A DNA stretch of 64,000 nt. Origin: Xenoacremonium recifei. Its lineage: Eukaryota; Ascomycota; Sordariomycetes; Hypocreales; Nectriaceae. Each line of letters opens with the position of its first letter. The stretch's first letter is position 1. The DNA lies in contig WOFQ01000047.1 in assembly GCA_012184525.1 (NCBI GenBank), positions 62,001 through 126,000 of the forward strand, in the 5' to 3' direction. A program made the position numbers and the translations under genes. Below, piece after piece: positions 35,803 to 47,003 of the stretch. The notes under the pieces were generated by a model. That model made no database searches. It worked only from the letters and a program-made list of their open reading frames with translations, and was not told the DNA's origin.

Positions 35803-37003
35803 GACGACAGGACAGGTGCGTTCCGGAATCGGTTCGGAGGTTGTGGCTTCTTTGATCTGCTGTCGAGAGACCCAGTGGCCTCTATAGTGGGAGTTGCAAA
35901 GCCTCCCAGAGAGTCAATCGCAACTTCATCGGCTGGAGCTTCAACAGGGAGATATGGCGGTGGCAGTGCCGTGCCCTCGGTGAAAAAAGAGGCCGTGGGA
36001 CGTTGTACTTGAGGCGACGTTCGCGGCGGTTGCGGAGGTGGAGGGCGGGCCAGAGATAGGAGATGAGGACTCGTCTTCTAGCGGGCGAAGCGGGCAGCGA
36101 TCGACAGTCGGTGAAAAGCGAGCGGCGACAGATGAGGGGGTGGTATGGAGGAAGAGACACAGCGGTGGCGTGTATAGGCCTTAAACGAGCGAATATGTCG
36201 CGATACAGAGGCCGAATATGGACAAAGAAGGGCCAAGGATGGAGGAGAGGTAAGGAGACGAGCTCGAGCAGCCACACCAGATAGAGGAACCTCTCGTCGA
36301 GCGCTGGACCGGGCTGGGCTCAAGCAGATCTGGTGGTTGGAGCAACAGAGCATCCAGTTGGCTGCGGGCTGCCCCCTGCATGCGCCTTTGCAGGCCCGGA
36401 TTGCCCGCTAGCGCCAGGGTAGGTAATGTAGGCGCCTGGGGCACCCCGCTGGCGCATGACGGAGGCTGTCCATACGAACCCTGTCGCCGTTTCTCGATAA
36501 TCTGTTGCGATACGACGCCGTCAGGGGTGGCTGCGGAGCATTGATGGAGTGTTGGATTTGGAGAGACAAAGAGGAAGAGAGTCAGAGGCAGGCGAATTGG
36601 TATTGCAGCCAAACGGGCAGGAGCATCAAAGCCCTCAAAGGAAGGTGCGATGCAGGCCACTGCTCTCCGGCCGAACCGATCCCGGATCTTGCGCCGGGGG
36701 ATCGCCCGTCAACCTCAACCTTGATGAAACACGACGTTTTAATCTTGATTCGAAATTGGCCCGAGCCCTCCATCCCATCCCATCCCATCCCACGCTGTGC
36801 CGCGTTTGCTTGCTGACTGCGTGTCGCACTGCGCTGGAGTCTAGGCGACGGGCCGTCTCACTGGCTCCCCCACACCAGCTGGGACCTGCTTCAGAGGCCA
36901 CCTCACCGAAACCCTTTCGAGCCTCATCCATCTCTACTGAACCACCAACGCTACCTTGTCCAGGGCCTCGGCGCCCGGCGATGCTCAACCCACGCGGCCC
37001 ATC
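35803..37003. promoter_or_regulatory. Divergent region between MSC2-like and ALG1 genes
   Basis: 1.2 kb holding the promoters of the minus-strand zinc transporter and the plus-strand ALG1 gene. It contains a short CATCC repeat at about 36768-36790 (CCATCCCATCCCATCC). Open frames here are shadows of GC-rich DNA. I see no other gene. Confidence 0.5.
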
Positions 37004-38534
37004 ATGTCGCTTCCACTCATTTTGTCCATGATTGCCGGAGGTCTCTCCGTGATCCTCCTCATTTACACCGCTAAAGCCTTAGTTTGGCTCTTCAACCATG
37101 CCATCCCGACTAGATATCGCCCGGCCGCCAAGCCCGAGGACGAGCACATCCAGATTCTCGTTGTAGGAGACATTGGCAGGAGTCCTCGTATGCAGTACCA
37201 TGGTCTCAGTGTCTCGAAACATGGCCGCTATGTTGATCTAGTGGGCTACAAAGGTTGGCGATGCAGCTCCTCCCACTTGAATCACTCCTTAACCCTTGCA
37301 TAGAGACGGCCAGGCACCCAGACCTCATTGGCAATCCTCGCATCAATCTGTATGCTCTCCCACCTCAACCCGAGGTTCTTCAATGGGGCACTCTCCCTTT
37401 CTTCCTAAACATACCTCTCAAGGTCCTCTGGAATTTCTGGGGCCTCTTTCGAACTCTCATGTACGATGCTCCCGCAGCTCAATGGATCATCATCCAAGTA
37501 AGACTCCATTACACCCAGAGTAAGAAGGTAGACGAACTCATTTCGACTAGAACCCCCCATCAATCCCGACATTTCATGTCGCACTCATCGTCTCTCTCAT
37601 CCGAGGAAGCAAGTTGGTCGTTGACTGGCACAACTATGGCTACACCATCCTCGCCCAAAACCGGTGGATGAAGCCGGTAGTGCCCCTATATCGCTTTTAC
37701 GAGACGTTCTTGGGACGGTTCTTGGGCAATGCAAACCTCGCTGTCACTGACGCCATGGCGCGCCAGTTGCAGAAGAAACCGTTCAACATCAAACGGCCCA
37801 TTTATACGCTCCACGACAGACCTGCAGAAGTCTTCCAGCCCATCTTGTCCAAGGAGGCTCGGCGAAGCTTCTTGGCTCGACTGCCAGAGACAAAGGCTGA
37901 TGCAGCCAATATCGTAGATGGCAGAGTTCGCCTAATTGTAAGCAGCACGTCTTGGACACCCGATGAGGACTTTGGTCTCCTCCTCGACGCTTTGGTCACC
38001 TACGCAAGGAGTTCAGGGGGCAATGAACCTCCCCCGCCAATTCTCGCCATCATCACCGGCAAAGGGCCACAGAAGCAACACTATTTGGATAAGATCAAGG
38101 AGCTGCAAGGTTGGGGAAAACTGCCCAACATTCGAATTCTTACCGCGTGGCTGTCAACGCGAGACTACGCTTCGCTGCTCGCCTGTGCTGACCTCGGCAT
38201 CTCACTCCACAAATCAAGCTCGGGTGTTGATCTTCCTATGAAGGTTGTCGACATGTTCGGGGCTGGCCTTCCTGTGGCCGCTTACTCTGCCTTCGAAAGC
38301 TTCAGTGAGCTCGTCAAGGAGGGCCAGAACGGATGCGGCTTTGAGACCTCCGATCAGCTTGCCCAGACGTTTCAGCGACTTCTGAGCAGAACTGGCGCTG
38401 AGGAACTGGCTAACCTGAAGAGAGGCGCAGTTCGTGAGGGTAGTCTGCGCTGGGACGAGGAGTGGGACCGAGTGGTTGGGAAGGTGATTGGAGTGGTCGA
38501 TGAAAACGATGAGATCGAAAGCTGTGTCTCATGA
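37004..38534 (+). CDS. ALG1: Chitobiosyldiphosphodolichol beta-1,4-mannosyltransferase Alg1 (475 aa)
   Basis: Adds the first mannose, from GDP-mannose, to GlcNAc2-PP-dolichol on the cytosolic face of the ER in N-glycan assembly. Exons are 37004-37253, 37304-37497 and 37551-38534. The N-terminal anchor is LILSMIAGGLSVILLIYTAKALV, followed by ILVVGDIGRSPRMQYH, a hallmark of Alg1. The second exon gives LPFFLNIPLKVLWNFWGLFR. The third opens with NPPSIPTFHVALIVSL and LVVDWHNYGYTIL. The glycosyltransferase family 33 donor half holds IVSSTSWTPDEDFGLLLDAL, AIITGKGPQK and LGISLHKSSSGVDLPMKVVD, then MFGAGLPVAA. The ATG at 37004 precedes the anchor directly. Length agrees with the family. Confidence 0.95.
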
Positions 38535-38717
38535 AAATGTCCTGTTCTGCTTTGTGCCATGGACAAGAATATATACACCTGGTTTTTGCGCCATCCAATG
38601 CCAATCTAAACCAACAGTCCCTACCCACCCAGACTCCGACCTCGTGAGTGTCGTTGAAGAGAATCCATATCGTGACTCGTGACCGCCTTCCCGATCAGAC
38701 CACCGCCGCGGCGTCCT

Positions 38718-39302
38718 TTAATCTTCACCCAAGCTCTCACGCACAGAGCGTCGGCAACGCTTTCGAAAATCTTTATGCTTGCCCTCACGTTCCTCGCGGA
38801 ACAGGCGTGCGGCCTCAACGTTGGCAGGGCTCTCGTCGTTGGGGTCGTGGAACAGGCTGATGGTGCTAAGCAGGATGGTTTCGGGACTCTGGACAGGACT
38901 CCACCGCTCCGACGCCTGCTCGTAACCGTACTCGTCCTCCTCGGGAGGGTGCAGGATCGAGATACACAGCTTGCCGTTCTCGTAGATGTTGGGGTGGAAG
39001 GGGATCGGATCTTGGAACGTGAGGGTCGGGGGGAGCAACGGATAGGTTGGCGGGAAGCTCAGGCGTGCGCGAAAGTTACCTCCTAGAAGCGTGTAAGCCG
39101 AAGTATCTCTTGGAGGAAAGGTTCGAGAGAGATTACCTCCGTAGTATTTGCAGTCATCGCTGATCATTAGCATAACCTCCCATTCGAAGATATTGGTGTC
39201 CGACACGAGACCGCAAGAGATGCCCGGGATGTCCTTGCCAGTCTGCATGTCCTTGAACTGGCGTTTGAGCAACGACGCCGCTGCTGCAGAAGTCGATCCC
39301 AT
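38718..39302 (-). CDS. Ubiquitin-conjugating enzyme E2, Ubc7/Cdc34/UBE2G class (176 aa)
   Basis: E2 that carries ubiquitin as a thioester for RING-type E3 ligases. Exons are 39302-39137 and 39082-38718, with a 54-base intron. The HPN motif is at 85-87 and the active cysteine is C95 in KLCISILH. Directly after it comes the acidic loop PPEEDEYGYEQASERW that marks the Cdc34/Ubc7/UBE2G group; SPANVEAARLFREERE and a short acidic tail (SLGED) follow. Without Cdc34's long C-terminal extension it is nearest to Ubc7/UBE2G-type enzymes, so an ERAD role is possible. The open frame continues upstream to an ATG at 39509, but the 69 added residues are low-complexity and family members start near MGSTSAAAAS, so 39302 is chosen. 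The intron is a multiple of three without a stop. Confidence 0.92.
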   Translation of the reverse strand: MGSTSAAAASLLKRQFKDMQTGKDIPGISCGLVSDTNIFEWEVMLMISDDCKYYGGNLSRTFPPRDTSAYTLLGGNFRARLSFPPTYPLLPPTLTFQDPIPFHPNIYENGKLCISILHPPEEDEYGYEQASERWSPVQSPETILLSTISLFHDPNDESPANVEAARLFREEREGKHKDFRKRCRRSVRESLGED

Positions 39303-40118
39303 CTTGCGTGGTCTGGAGGCTTGTGATGGTTTGGGAACGGTCTCTCGAATGTGGGTTTTTTCGGTGGGCAATCTTGCCTGGCTGCAGTCGATGATGGGCG
39401 GTGATGCGGGATGGACGTTGGTGATGGTGGGGTTGAGCGGGCAGATCTTGGGCGGACAGGCGGGGTGGATGCATTGGGGGGTTGCAGGACTGCACCTTCC
39501 TACTTTCATACGCTGACTGCCCTGAGCTTGCCTGACAGGTGAGTGCTGTGAGACATGTCCCTGCAGTATGATTTATTCATCGAAGTACCTGCATTATGAA
39601 AACAATACTAATGCGAAAATAAAAGAAATAAATTTGGATCAAGCAATATACGGAGTACTTATAAACGAGCTACCAGACGGCCCCAACTAATAGCCATAGA
39701 GTATGAACATATGTGCAGTGCAATACGACTGACCCTTTTCCTGCATCGATCACATGCAATTTTGCTTGCATGAGATGTTCAGGACCGCAAATTAGACTTT
39801 GTTTTCATCTCATCTATATCTTGCAGAGAGAGGTTTTGGAGCTCATCATGCCTTTGAAGATGGACGTTCATTGGTCCGTGCGCTAGCCTCCGTTCTACAC
39901 GGAGGATGCCCCGTTAGCGACCAACTCCTGAAACTCCGGTGCACGTCTGGACCAGTTCCCCGAATTGGTAATCCCTACTCCGTACTTCGTACCTTAACAA
40001 TCAACTGTCAGCCCTTGCTGCTGCGACATGTTGCCTGTCGCCTCATCAGGGCTCTAACTCTCCTTCACACGCGGAGAGGGTCGTTTCTTTCCTTTAAATC
40101 TTTCCCTCTCGTCCGATC
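39303..40118. promoter_or_regulatory. Divergent region between E2 and GPI8 genes
   Basis: 816 bases hold promoters for the minus-strand E2 gene and the plus-strand GPI8 gene. An AT-rich centre lies at about 39580-39660. TACGGAGTA occurs at 39649-39657 and its complement TACTCCGTA at 39976-39984. No RNA gene is seen. Confidence 0.5.
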
Positions 40119-41335
40119 ATGAAGCTGTCCGCGCTACGCTTCCACGCCCTTGTGGCGGCGACCGTGTTCGCATCCGCCGCCGTCGCCGAGCACACCAGCA
40201 ATTGGGCCGTCCTCGTGTGCACGTCGCGATTCTGGTTCAACTATCGCCATCTGGCCAATGTCCTGTCCATGTACCGCACTGTCAAGCGCCTTGGCATTCC
40301 CGACTCTCAGATCATCCTCATGCTCCCCGATGACATGGCGTGCAACCCTCGAAACGCCTTCCCTGGCACCGTCTACAGCAACTCAGACCGCGCTGTCGAC
40401 CTGTATGGCGATAACATCGAGGTCGACTATCGCGGCTATGAAGTCACCGTCGAGAACTTCATCCGCCTTCTGACCGATCGCGTGGGCGCCGAGATGCCCC
40501 GAAGCAAGCGCCTGCTGACCGACGACCGGAGCAACATCCTCGTCTACATGACTGGCCACGGTGGTAACGAGTTCCTGAAGTTCCAGGACGCTGAGGAGAT
40601 TGGTGCATTCGACTTGGCCGATGCCTTCGAGCAGATGTGGGAGAAGAGGAGGTAAGTCCTTGCCGAATTCCTACCCGGTGCTGCTTCTAACTAATTGGAC
40701 CTAGGTACCACGAGATTCTGTTCATGATCGATACCTGCCAAGCAAACACCATGTACAGCCGACTCTACTCCCCCAATATCATTGCCACCGGATCTTCCGA
40801 GCTCGATCAATCCTCCTATTCTCACCACGCCGACAACGACGTAGGCGTTGCCGTCATTGACCGATACACCTATTACAACCTCGAGTTCCTGGAAACCCAG
40901 GTGCAAGACCTGAGCAGCAGGAAGACCGTCGGCGACCTATTCGATAGCTATGATTACGAGAAGATTCACTCCAACCCCGGCGTGCGATACGACTTGTTCC
41001 CCGGAGGCGCCGACGCCGCAAGAAGCCGATTGATCACCGATTTCTTTGGCAATATTCAGAACGTCGAGGTTGACCGCGCTCAGAACCTGACGCTCGAGGA
41101 AGACTTGCTGCAACTCAGCAAGACCATTGCCCTCCTCCGCCAGAAAGAAGTTGAAGAGACGGCTCCCAAGGATGCCGCCAGTGTGCCTGCCAGTGTGCCC
41201 ACGCAGTCGGCAAAGAAGGTCCAGCAAGCCAGGGCCCTGACTGATGAGAACTGGTGGACCAAGAAGGTCATTGGGGCCACTGCGCTCGCGGGATGTGCTC
41301 TCCTTTGGGGTCTTGGTTCAATGCTAGAGGGCTAA
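40119..41335 (+). CDS. GPI8: GPI-anchor transamidase catalytic subunit Gpi8 (387 aa)
   Basis: Caspase-like cysteine protease (family C13) of the ER GPI transamidase that cleaves the C-terminal signal of precursor proteins and attaches the GPI anchor. Exons are 40119-40651 and 40705-41335; the split codon restores EKRRYHEILF. An N-terminal signal sequence (LVAATVFASAAVA) precedes HTSNWAVLVCTSRFWFNYRH. The catalytic histidine is H147 in YMTGHGGNEF and the catalytic cysteine is C189 in MIDTCQANTM. Their 42-residue spacing matches the family. A short C-terminal hydrophobic segment, VIGATALAGCALLWGLGSM, is the expected membrane anchor. All key residues are present. Confidence 0.96.
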
Positions 41336-41999
41336 GTGGCTCTCTTTGAGACGATTGCTGATTTGAAAGACATACGAAGATCAATGACGTTAATATCCTT
41401 GTTTCTGTATTAAAACGCGAACTAGAAGGGTGCTTTGAAGCAGGGGCGCTCAGCAGCAGAAAGTTTCGCCATTCGGGACCTCTTTGGGGATTGGTGCAAT
41501 GATTTTCTAGCTACATCAAGGATTCCCTTGACAGAAAGGTCTGCAGACTTGCAAGAGGAGGATCAAATGAGAAGGTATTGGCGAAAGTCCAAGTCATCTT
41601 CACCAGCCAAAACCCTCTCGAGAATGGCGTTGATGAAACCCCAAGACAGATCTTTGTTATGATAGAAAGACCAGACCTTCATATACCCTTAGCGCATAGA
41701 ACGCGAACAATCAAAGCCCTTCATCAGAACAACCTTTATTACCTAGGTACCTAGATATGACAATTCCATATGACGGGTTTTCAAACATCAAGTCGCGATG
41801 CTTAGTCATCACTTCGCGCTCTCAATTCAACCTCGGAGCGTTTAGTCCACATACCCATTTCAAACCTCGCTCGAGAATGGAACAACGCCTTATTGGCCAT
41901 GCAACCAGTCTATTTTCACTCTCTAATGGGCTTTAATATGTTTAATAAGCCTGCAAGCTAACATTAAGCTGTAAAGGTCCATCAAGCAAGCCCATCAAA
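41336..41999. other. Intergenic region before the TFIIIC gene
   Basis: 664 bases between two plus-strand genes. A CCTAGGTACCTAG palindrome lies near 41742-41754. Otherwise I see only the 3' flank of GPI8 and the promoter of the next gene. Confidence 0.5.
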
Positions 42000-44349
42000 A
42001 TGGAGGAAATCAAGGTAGGGAGAGACCCTCTAATTCCAGCGCAGAACATGCTGACCTGCCATCCATAGGCGCGTCCGCTCAAGACCATCAAGTTCAAATC
42101 GCGCCCAATAACAGGGCATTGTCTCGCGTGGTCTTGCGATGCTGAGCTCGCTGTGGCCACAGACGATGTCCTCTACATCTTTTTGCCTGAGCATCTCAGG
42201 CTAGGAGACCTCGATGAAGGTGCGCAGGATGAAGAGCTGCAGCACCAATTCTCGATGGTCCTCCGTGCCACCGGCTTGGTTCGTCCAGATCCAACCATCA
42301 ATGCGCAACTCTGCGCGCATGTTGGGGTCCGCATCGCGGTCCCACGAGCTGGAGACGAGAACTGGTACCCAGGTGTAGGAACCGGGCTGGTGACGGGGTC
42401 TGGCGCTTCTGTGTGCCAGATTATGCGCGTGGAATGGTCGCCTAACGGGCTGGGATGTAACTTACGGCCTGTCCTGACCGTTTTATCAACGAATGGCGGC
42501 CTTTTTGTGCTAGGCGAGCACATTGATCTCCAGTCGACCGTCATTTCAGGGATGCGGACTCGCAGTTTCAAGGCTTGGAGGATGCTTTGGGGCTTGGGCG
42601 CGCAGTTGCCGTTACCTGACCCGACTGCCAATGGAGGATATCGGATCATGAATGAGAAGATACAAGCTTTCTCTTGGGCCAAGGAGATTCTTCATGGCAG
42701 GGCGTTGTTGGCATACATGACTGATGTGGGGGAGATTGCGCTGATGAGCGTACAACTCGTCTCCAGATCCAATCCCTCTGCTTCAACGACTGAAGGGGAT
42801 TCAAGATGGGATATTCAGGAAGTATCTCGATTCGGTGGAAGAGGAATACACACTAAAGAAGATGTGAGTTGGCGCCTCCTAAAAGCAGGTATAGGTGCTG
42901 ACGGTGCTAAGGCGACGGACATCATCGATCCGGACTTTGTCCCTCATGGGAGCCCCTTCTCTCTCAAATGGAGCCCTTGGCTCATCGAGGATGGAAAATT
43001 CACAGCAATACTGGCGTATCTAGCTAAGGACTACGTTGGGTTTCGTAAAGTGACGCTTCAAGCAGACTGGGCCAAGGGAGAACTTCCCAAGGTACAGATT
43101 GATGAAACCGACATTACGTCGATCTGCACGTTTCTGTCTTCAGACGCATTTATCGAATGGGAAAACACGGTAGGAACCCAAGCTCAACTGTTTTCAGCAT
43201 AATTTGACAACCCCTAGCTCGGTATAGAAGACGGCAAAGTGGTTTGCCGGGGTCTCATCAGTACTCCGTTCGATGTGAAGCCTTTTCAGGTCTGCTTCTC
43301 AGATACACCGAAAGAAACCGTGAGTCCCCATTACACATGGGAGTGCTCGAGCACTTATTCCAGAGACGATGAGATATCGTCAATGAATCCTATAACAGGT
43401 GTGTTTCGATGCAATCCCTTTTGCTTGTCCTTTCTAACCTCAACTCAGGGATCACACTTCACCCTCAAGATCCCTCGAGGCAATCTCGAGTACCTCTTTA
43501 CACAATGACTCGGCTCTCTGCCACCGCGAAAAATCAGGATTGGTACCAGACAAACTTAGCCGAGTCTCAATCGGTGTTACCACAGTGGGCCGACAAAATA
43601 AGGAAACAGACAACGCAATTAGTATCGAGAATGGTTGCACTGGACAGTTTTGAATCTGATTCTGACGATTCTGACGACGACGATGACGAAATGCTAGAGC
43701 AGTATGAGTCGAAGCTACAGGTGCATCCGTATCGATTCCGAATATGGGGTCTAGCATCCTCACCTGGCGGTGGGACCACGGCGGCCCTCATATCACGGCA
43801 TAGCACACAACATCCTCAACGCAAGGGCTCGTCCAAACTCGTGTTTGGGTGGCATCAGGAGGGATCATCACCAGTGGTTCACAGAAGACAAGATCTGACC
43901 ACAGAAGGTCAACTTTGGGAGTGGATGTATGGCGGTGGTCCTGAAGTGCCTGGCACGACTAGATTTACGAGGGGCTCTACGAAAGTCCGCGATTCGCCAC
44001 TACGGAAACAATTCAAGCCCGTTATTGCCAGACAGCGATGCGTCTTCTGTGACGCACAGCTCGAGTTCCACGGAAACGAGGCTAGGTGTAGCCACGGTCA
44101 CGAGTTCGGTATGAGAACAACATCCGAGGTCATTCAGTAGCGTACTGACGAAATCTCACAGCACGATGCGCCGCAACTGGACTGGCGATCCTGGAACCAG
44201 AAATATCACGTATCTGTGCCGTTTGTGAACTTCGCTGTCTGAAGGTGTCAGAGATGGCGAGGATCGCTGAAGAGTATCTGGGTTCAGGGACAGTGGTTGG
44301 AGCATCAGGAGAGGTGTGTGGTGGTTGTGGAGGAAAGTTTGTAGCTTGA
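42000..44349 (+). CDS. Transcription factor IIIC delta-type subunit with zinc finger (714 aa)
   Basis: Subunit of TFIIIC, the RNA polymerase III factor that binds internal promoters of tRNA genes; equivalent to human GTF3C4 (TFIIIC90) and fission-yeast Sfc9 type. Five exons: 42000-42014 (only MEEIK), 42069-43169, 43218-43398, 43449-44108 and 44162-44349, all in frame. The N-terminal half is beta-propeller-like, starting SRPITGHCLAWSCDAELAVA and containing VEWSPNGLG and LVKWSP-like repeats (SLKWSPWLIEDG). An acidic linker (DSDDSDDDDDEMLEQ) follows. The C-terminal zinc-finger domain has RQRCVFCDAQLEF, ARCSHGHEFARCAATG, RICAVCELRCL and GEVCGGCGGKF. This Cys/His pattern defines the zf-TFIIIC family and is split by the last intron. 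Confidence 0.93.
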
Positions 44350-45037
44350 TCTGAAGAAATGGAGTCTACAAGATCATTGATCCCCGATCTTTTCTCTTTC
44401 CGATTCTACCTATTTGAGCATTCTGCGTTGCTATAGGTCAAAGAACGAGTTGGCGAAAAAGCAGCTCCCTTCCAACTAGCGACTTCAATCAGATCCCAAC
44501 TTTGATAAAGCCTGAATCCCTGAGCTTCACATATATACTCATTCTTCACCAATTTCGAACCAAAGCCTATATACTGTCCCGGATACCTAAGTGCCTCTAA
44601 CCTACAAAGCGAAGAGAGTTCTCGTTAGTAAACTTCAAATTGAGCCTTATGAGGAGGGTAAGGCAGCTTTTAGGTACAATGACGTTGACCTGCAGGTTTA
44701 TTGATTATCTTATGTGTTGGCTGCGGCAGACTAGCCCCGCCTTAAAGCGTTAAGCCGGCCACTAAGAAACAAGCATGCAGCCTCACATTCGCCTTGACAG
44801 GGGACTCGGGACGGGGACGAGGACTCGGAGGGAAGGCACGATGACCCCGCCAAAGCGCTGAGCTCTGCTCTCCCCTCCCAAGAGCCGCTCACTTCCCTCT
44901 TCCACATTCTGCTTGCCAGATCCAAAGATCCCGCTTCAGCTTCCGCTCGTATCTTGTTTTTCAGTATTGATACAATCATCGCCGGGCCTCTAGCTTTGCG
45001 GCTGCGGGAATCGTCCCGTGCCAGCCTACCCGCCGCC
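44350..45037. other. Intergenic region before the BTB gene
   Basis: 688 bases between plus-strand genes, with 3' flank of the TFIIIC gene and promoter of the BTB gene. No other feature is seen. Confidence 0.5.
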
Positions 45038-46300
45038 ATGCCTCCCGCGCGGCAAGTCCCAATGCTTGACGGCAAGGCTGACTTCGAAGGGTGAGTAGGG
45101 CTCCCAGGTCCCAACCGGACGACACCCCTCAACGCCATTATGCTCATACTATGCAGGACTGTATCGTCTAGACCATTTCTCTTCGTTGTCGGCGAGGAGC
45201 GGAGGGAGTTCTATCTGCACCGGGAAGCCATTGCAGCGCTATCGCCCGTCCTCTCAGCGCTTGTTAATGGCAAGATGCGAGAGGCCACCGAAGGCCGAGT
45301 AGAGTGGCCAGACATTGATGTCGACACCTTTGTACGGTTTGCAGAGTATGTCTACACGGGAGACTACAAAGAGCCCGAGGTGGAAATCATCGAGCTGGAA
45401 GCTCCCGAGACCATCGACCTGACTGGTCAGCAAGACGATGAGGAAGAAGCCGAGTCCGCCGCGGAAACTTCGGTCACCAGCGGCAGCCAGATCAGCGGCG
45501 ACGAGGATGTAGACGAGGAAGAGTCTGAGGATGGAGTTGAAGACGAGGGCGGGGAGACGGCTGATGAGGAAGTCGACGAGGAAGTCGACGAGGAAGACGA
45601 CGATGAAAGCGACATCGTCTTGAACATTGCGAGCGTCTCATACGGCTATACGGGCACTCACGCTCCTGTCGTCCTCCCGAAGATCCCGACGATAGAGTTT
45701 CCCAAAAGGCTCCCGTACTCGATTGAAAGCTACGCTAGTGCCGTGAAGCTGGCTGTTGAGGGAGAGGGGCCAGGAGAGGCTATTGAATACGACCCCTACT
45801 CCAACAAGCGTCGCCGGACGTCACCGACCGCCTACCACAAGTTGCCGTTACATGTGAGCTCCAAGTTCAAGGCAATGCGCCGTTTTTACCGCCTGGGGGC
45901 GCCGAAGCCTCCCACTTCCCGGCGCAAATCCTGGCATCCCTCCCGCAACACGCGGGCCAACGAGAAGTACGAAGCCATATTCTCAAGTCATGCGCGCCTC
46001 TACATCTTCGCGGACAGATATGGCGTTGCCAACCTCAAAGAAATGACCCTGTGGCGGCTCCATATGCGACTTATGCGGTTCCAGGTCTTCCGCGAGCGAG
46101 TGCCCGACTTACTTGCTCTGGCAGAGGAGGTGTATAAGAACACGGTCGAGGAGGACCCCGCGCGCCTGCTGATGTGTCTGTTCTTCAACTGCTTCTGTGA
46201 GCACCTACGCGGCGACCCAGCCTTTAAGAGCACCCTGCAGGCGACGCCCGACTTTGCCGCGGGGCTTGTAGATGAGATGTCGTATCGGCTGGCGGAATAG
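45038..46300 (+). CDS. BTB/POZ-domain protein with acidic insert (398 aa)
   Basis: Likely adaptor protein; many fungal BTB proteins of this kind have no known partner. Exons are 45038-45090 and 45157-46300, joined through a split glycine codon. The BTB core is RPFLFVVGEERREFYLHREAIAALSPVLSALVNG, then WPDIDVDTFVRFAEYVYTGDY. A strongly acidic stretch of about 70 residues follows (for example EEEAESAAE, DVDEEESEDGVEDEGG). After it comes a basic patch, SNKRRRTSP, which may be a nuclear signal. The C-terminal half, with ARLYIFADRYGVANLKEMTLWRLH, is the helical continuation seen after fungal BTB domains. Function beyond protein binding is unknown. Confidence 0.88.
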
Positions 46301-47003
46301 GTTAACCCTGAGCTGGGCGACGGTTTCGATGCGTATCTTTCGAAGCACTGGAAGAGGCGACGAGTGTGAGATGGCCGTGGTTCAGGATTAGAACTCGTCA
46401 GGGGGGGAGGGGGAAGCTGGATTTGACAGGTTTGTTTCATGTCAAGGAGTTTAGGATTGACTATTCTGTCAGGGATGAATGATGTATTAACGAAAGATGA
46501 CTTTGGATTAGATTCCATAGCCAACAATGACTCAATACCCAAATACAATGTATCTCTTCAGACCTCTCATCTCTCAGCCAGTCGCTGCTGACTGCCAGGA
46601 CGCATGTGCAGAATAGACCCCTTGAATGAGGGTGTAGATAAGGTATCTTCCTCGCGCAGACCTCTTACACTCACCTGGACCCTTTACCCTTACTTAGACC
46701 ACTTACCCACCCCATAAAACAGCGTATAGGCTGCACAGGGATTACAAGCAGACATTATGGTTAACCCGGGCATGCTTAGTTGGCACCTCAAGGTGCGGCT
46801 GACTCCTATGAAGTTAATTTCCAAACCCTGATAGCACGATCAACAGTTATAAAAGGACTCGTCTTCCCACTTACAAGAGAATTCTCTCCTTCCTATCCAT
46901 TATTTCTTCAAACCTAGGCTAACTTTCCTAATCATGTTCGCATATCATTTTCGAGCACAACATCGTCAACGCGCCCCATCTTCCACGGTACATCAGCTTC
47001 ATC
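46301..47003. other. Intergenic region with overlapping upstream ORF
   Basis: 3' flank of the BTB gene and leader of the next gene. A 35-codon ORF begins at an ATG at 46934 and ends at 47038, out of frame with and overlapping the next coding start at 47004. It could lower translation of the downstream frame. No other feature is seen. Confidence 0.5.

Noticed and set aside
39303..39509. 69-residue N-terminal extension of the E2
   Set aside because: In-frame ATG exists, but the sequence is Pro/Cys-rich low complexity and family members start at the later methionine; treated as leader.
43324..43367. Possible intron GTGAGT...CCAG in the TFIIIC gene
   Set aside because: Removing it brings an immediate in-frame stop; the sequence reads through in frame to the next intron.
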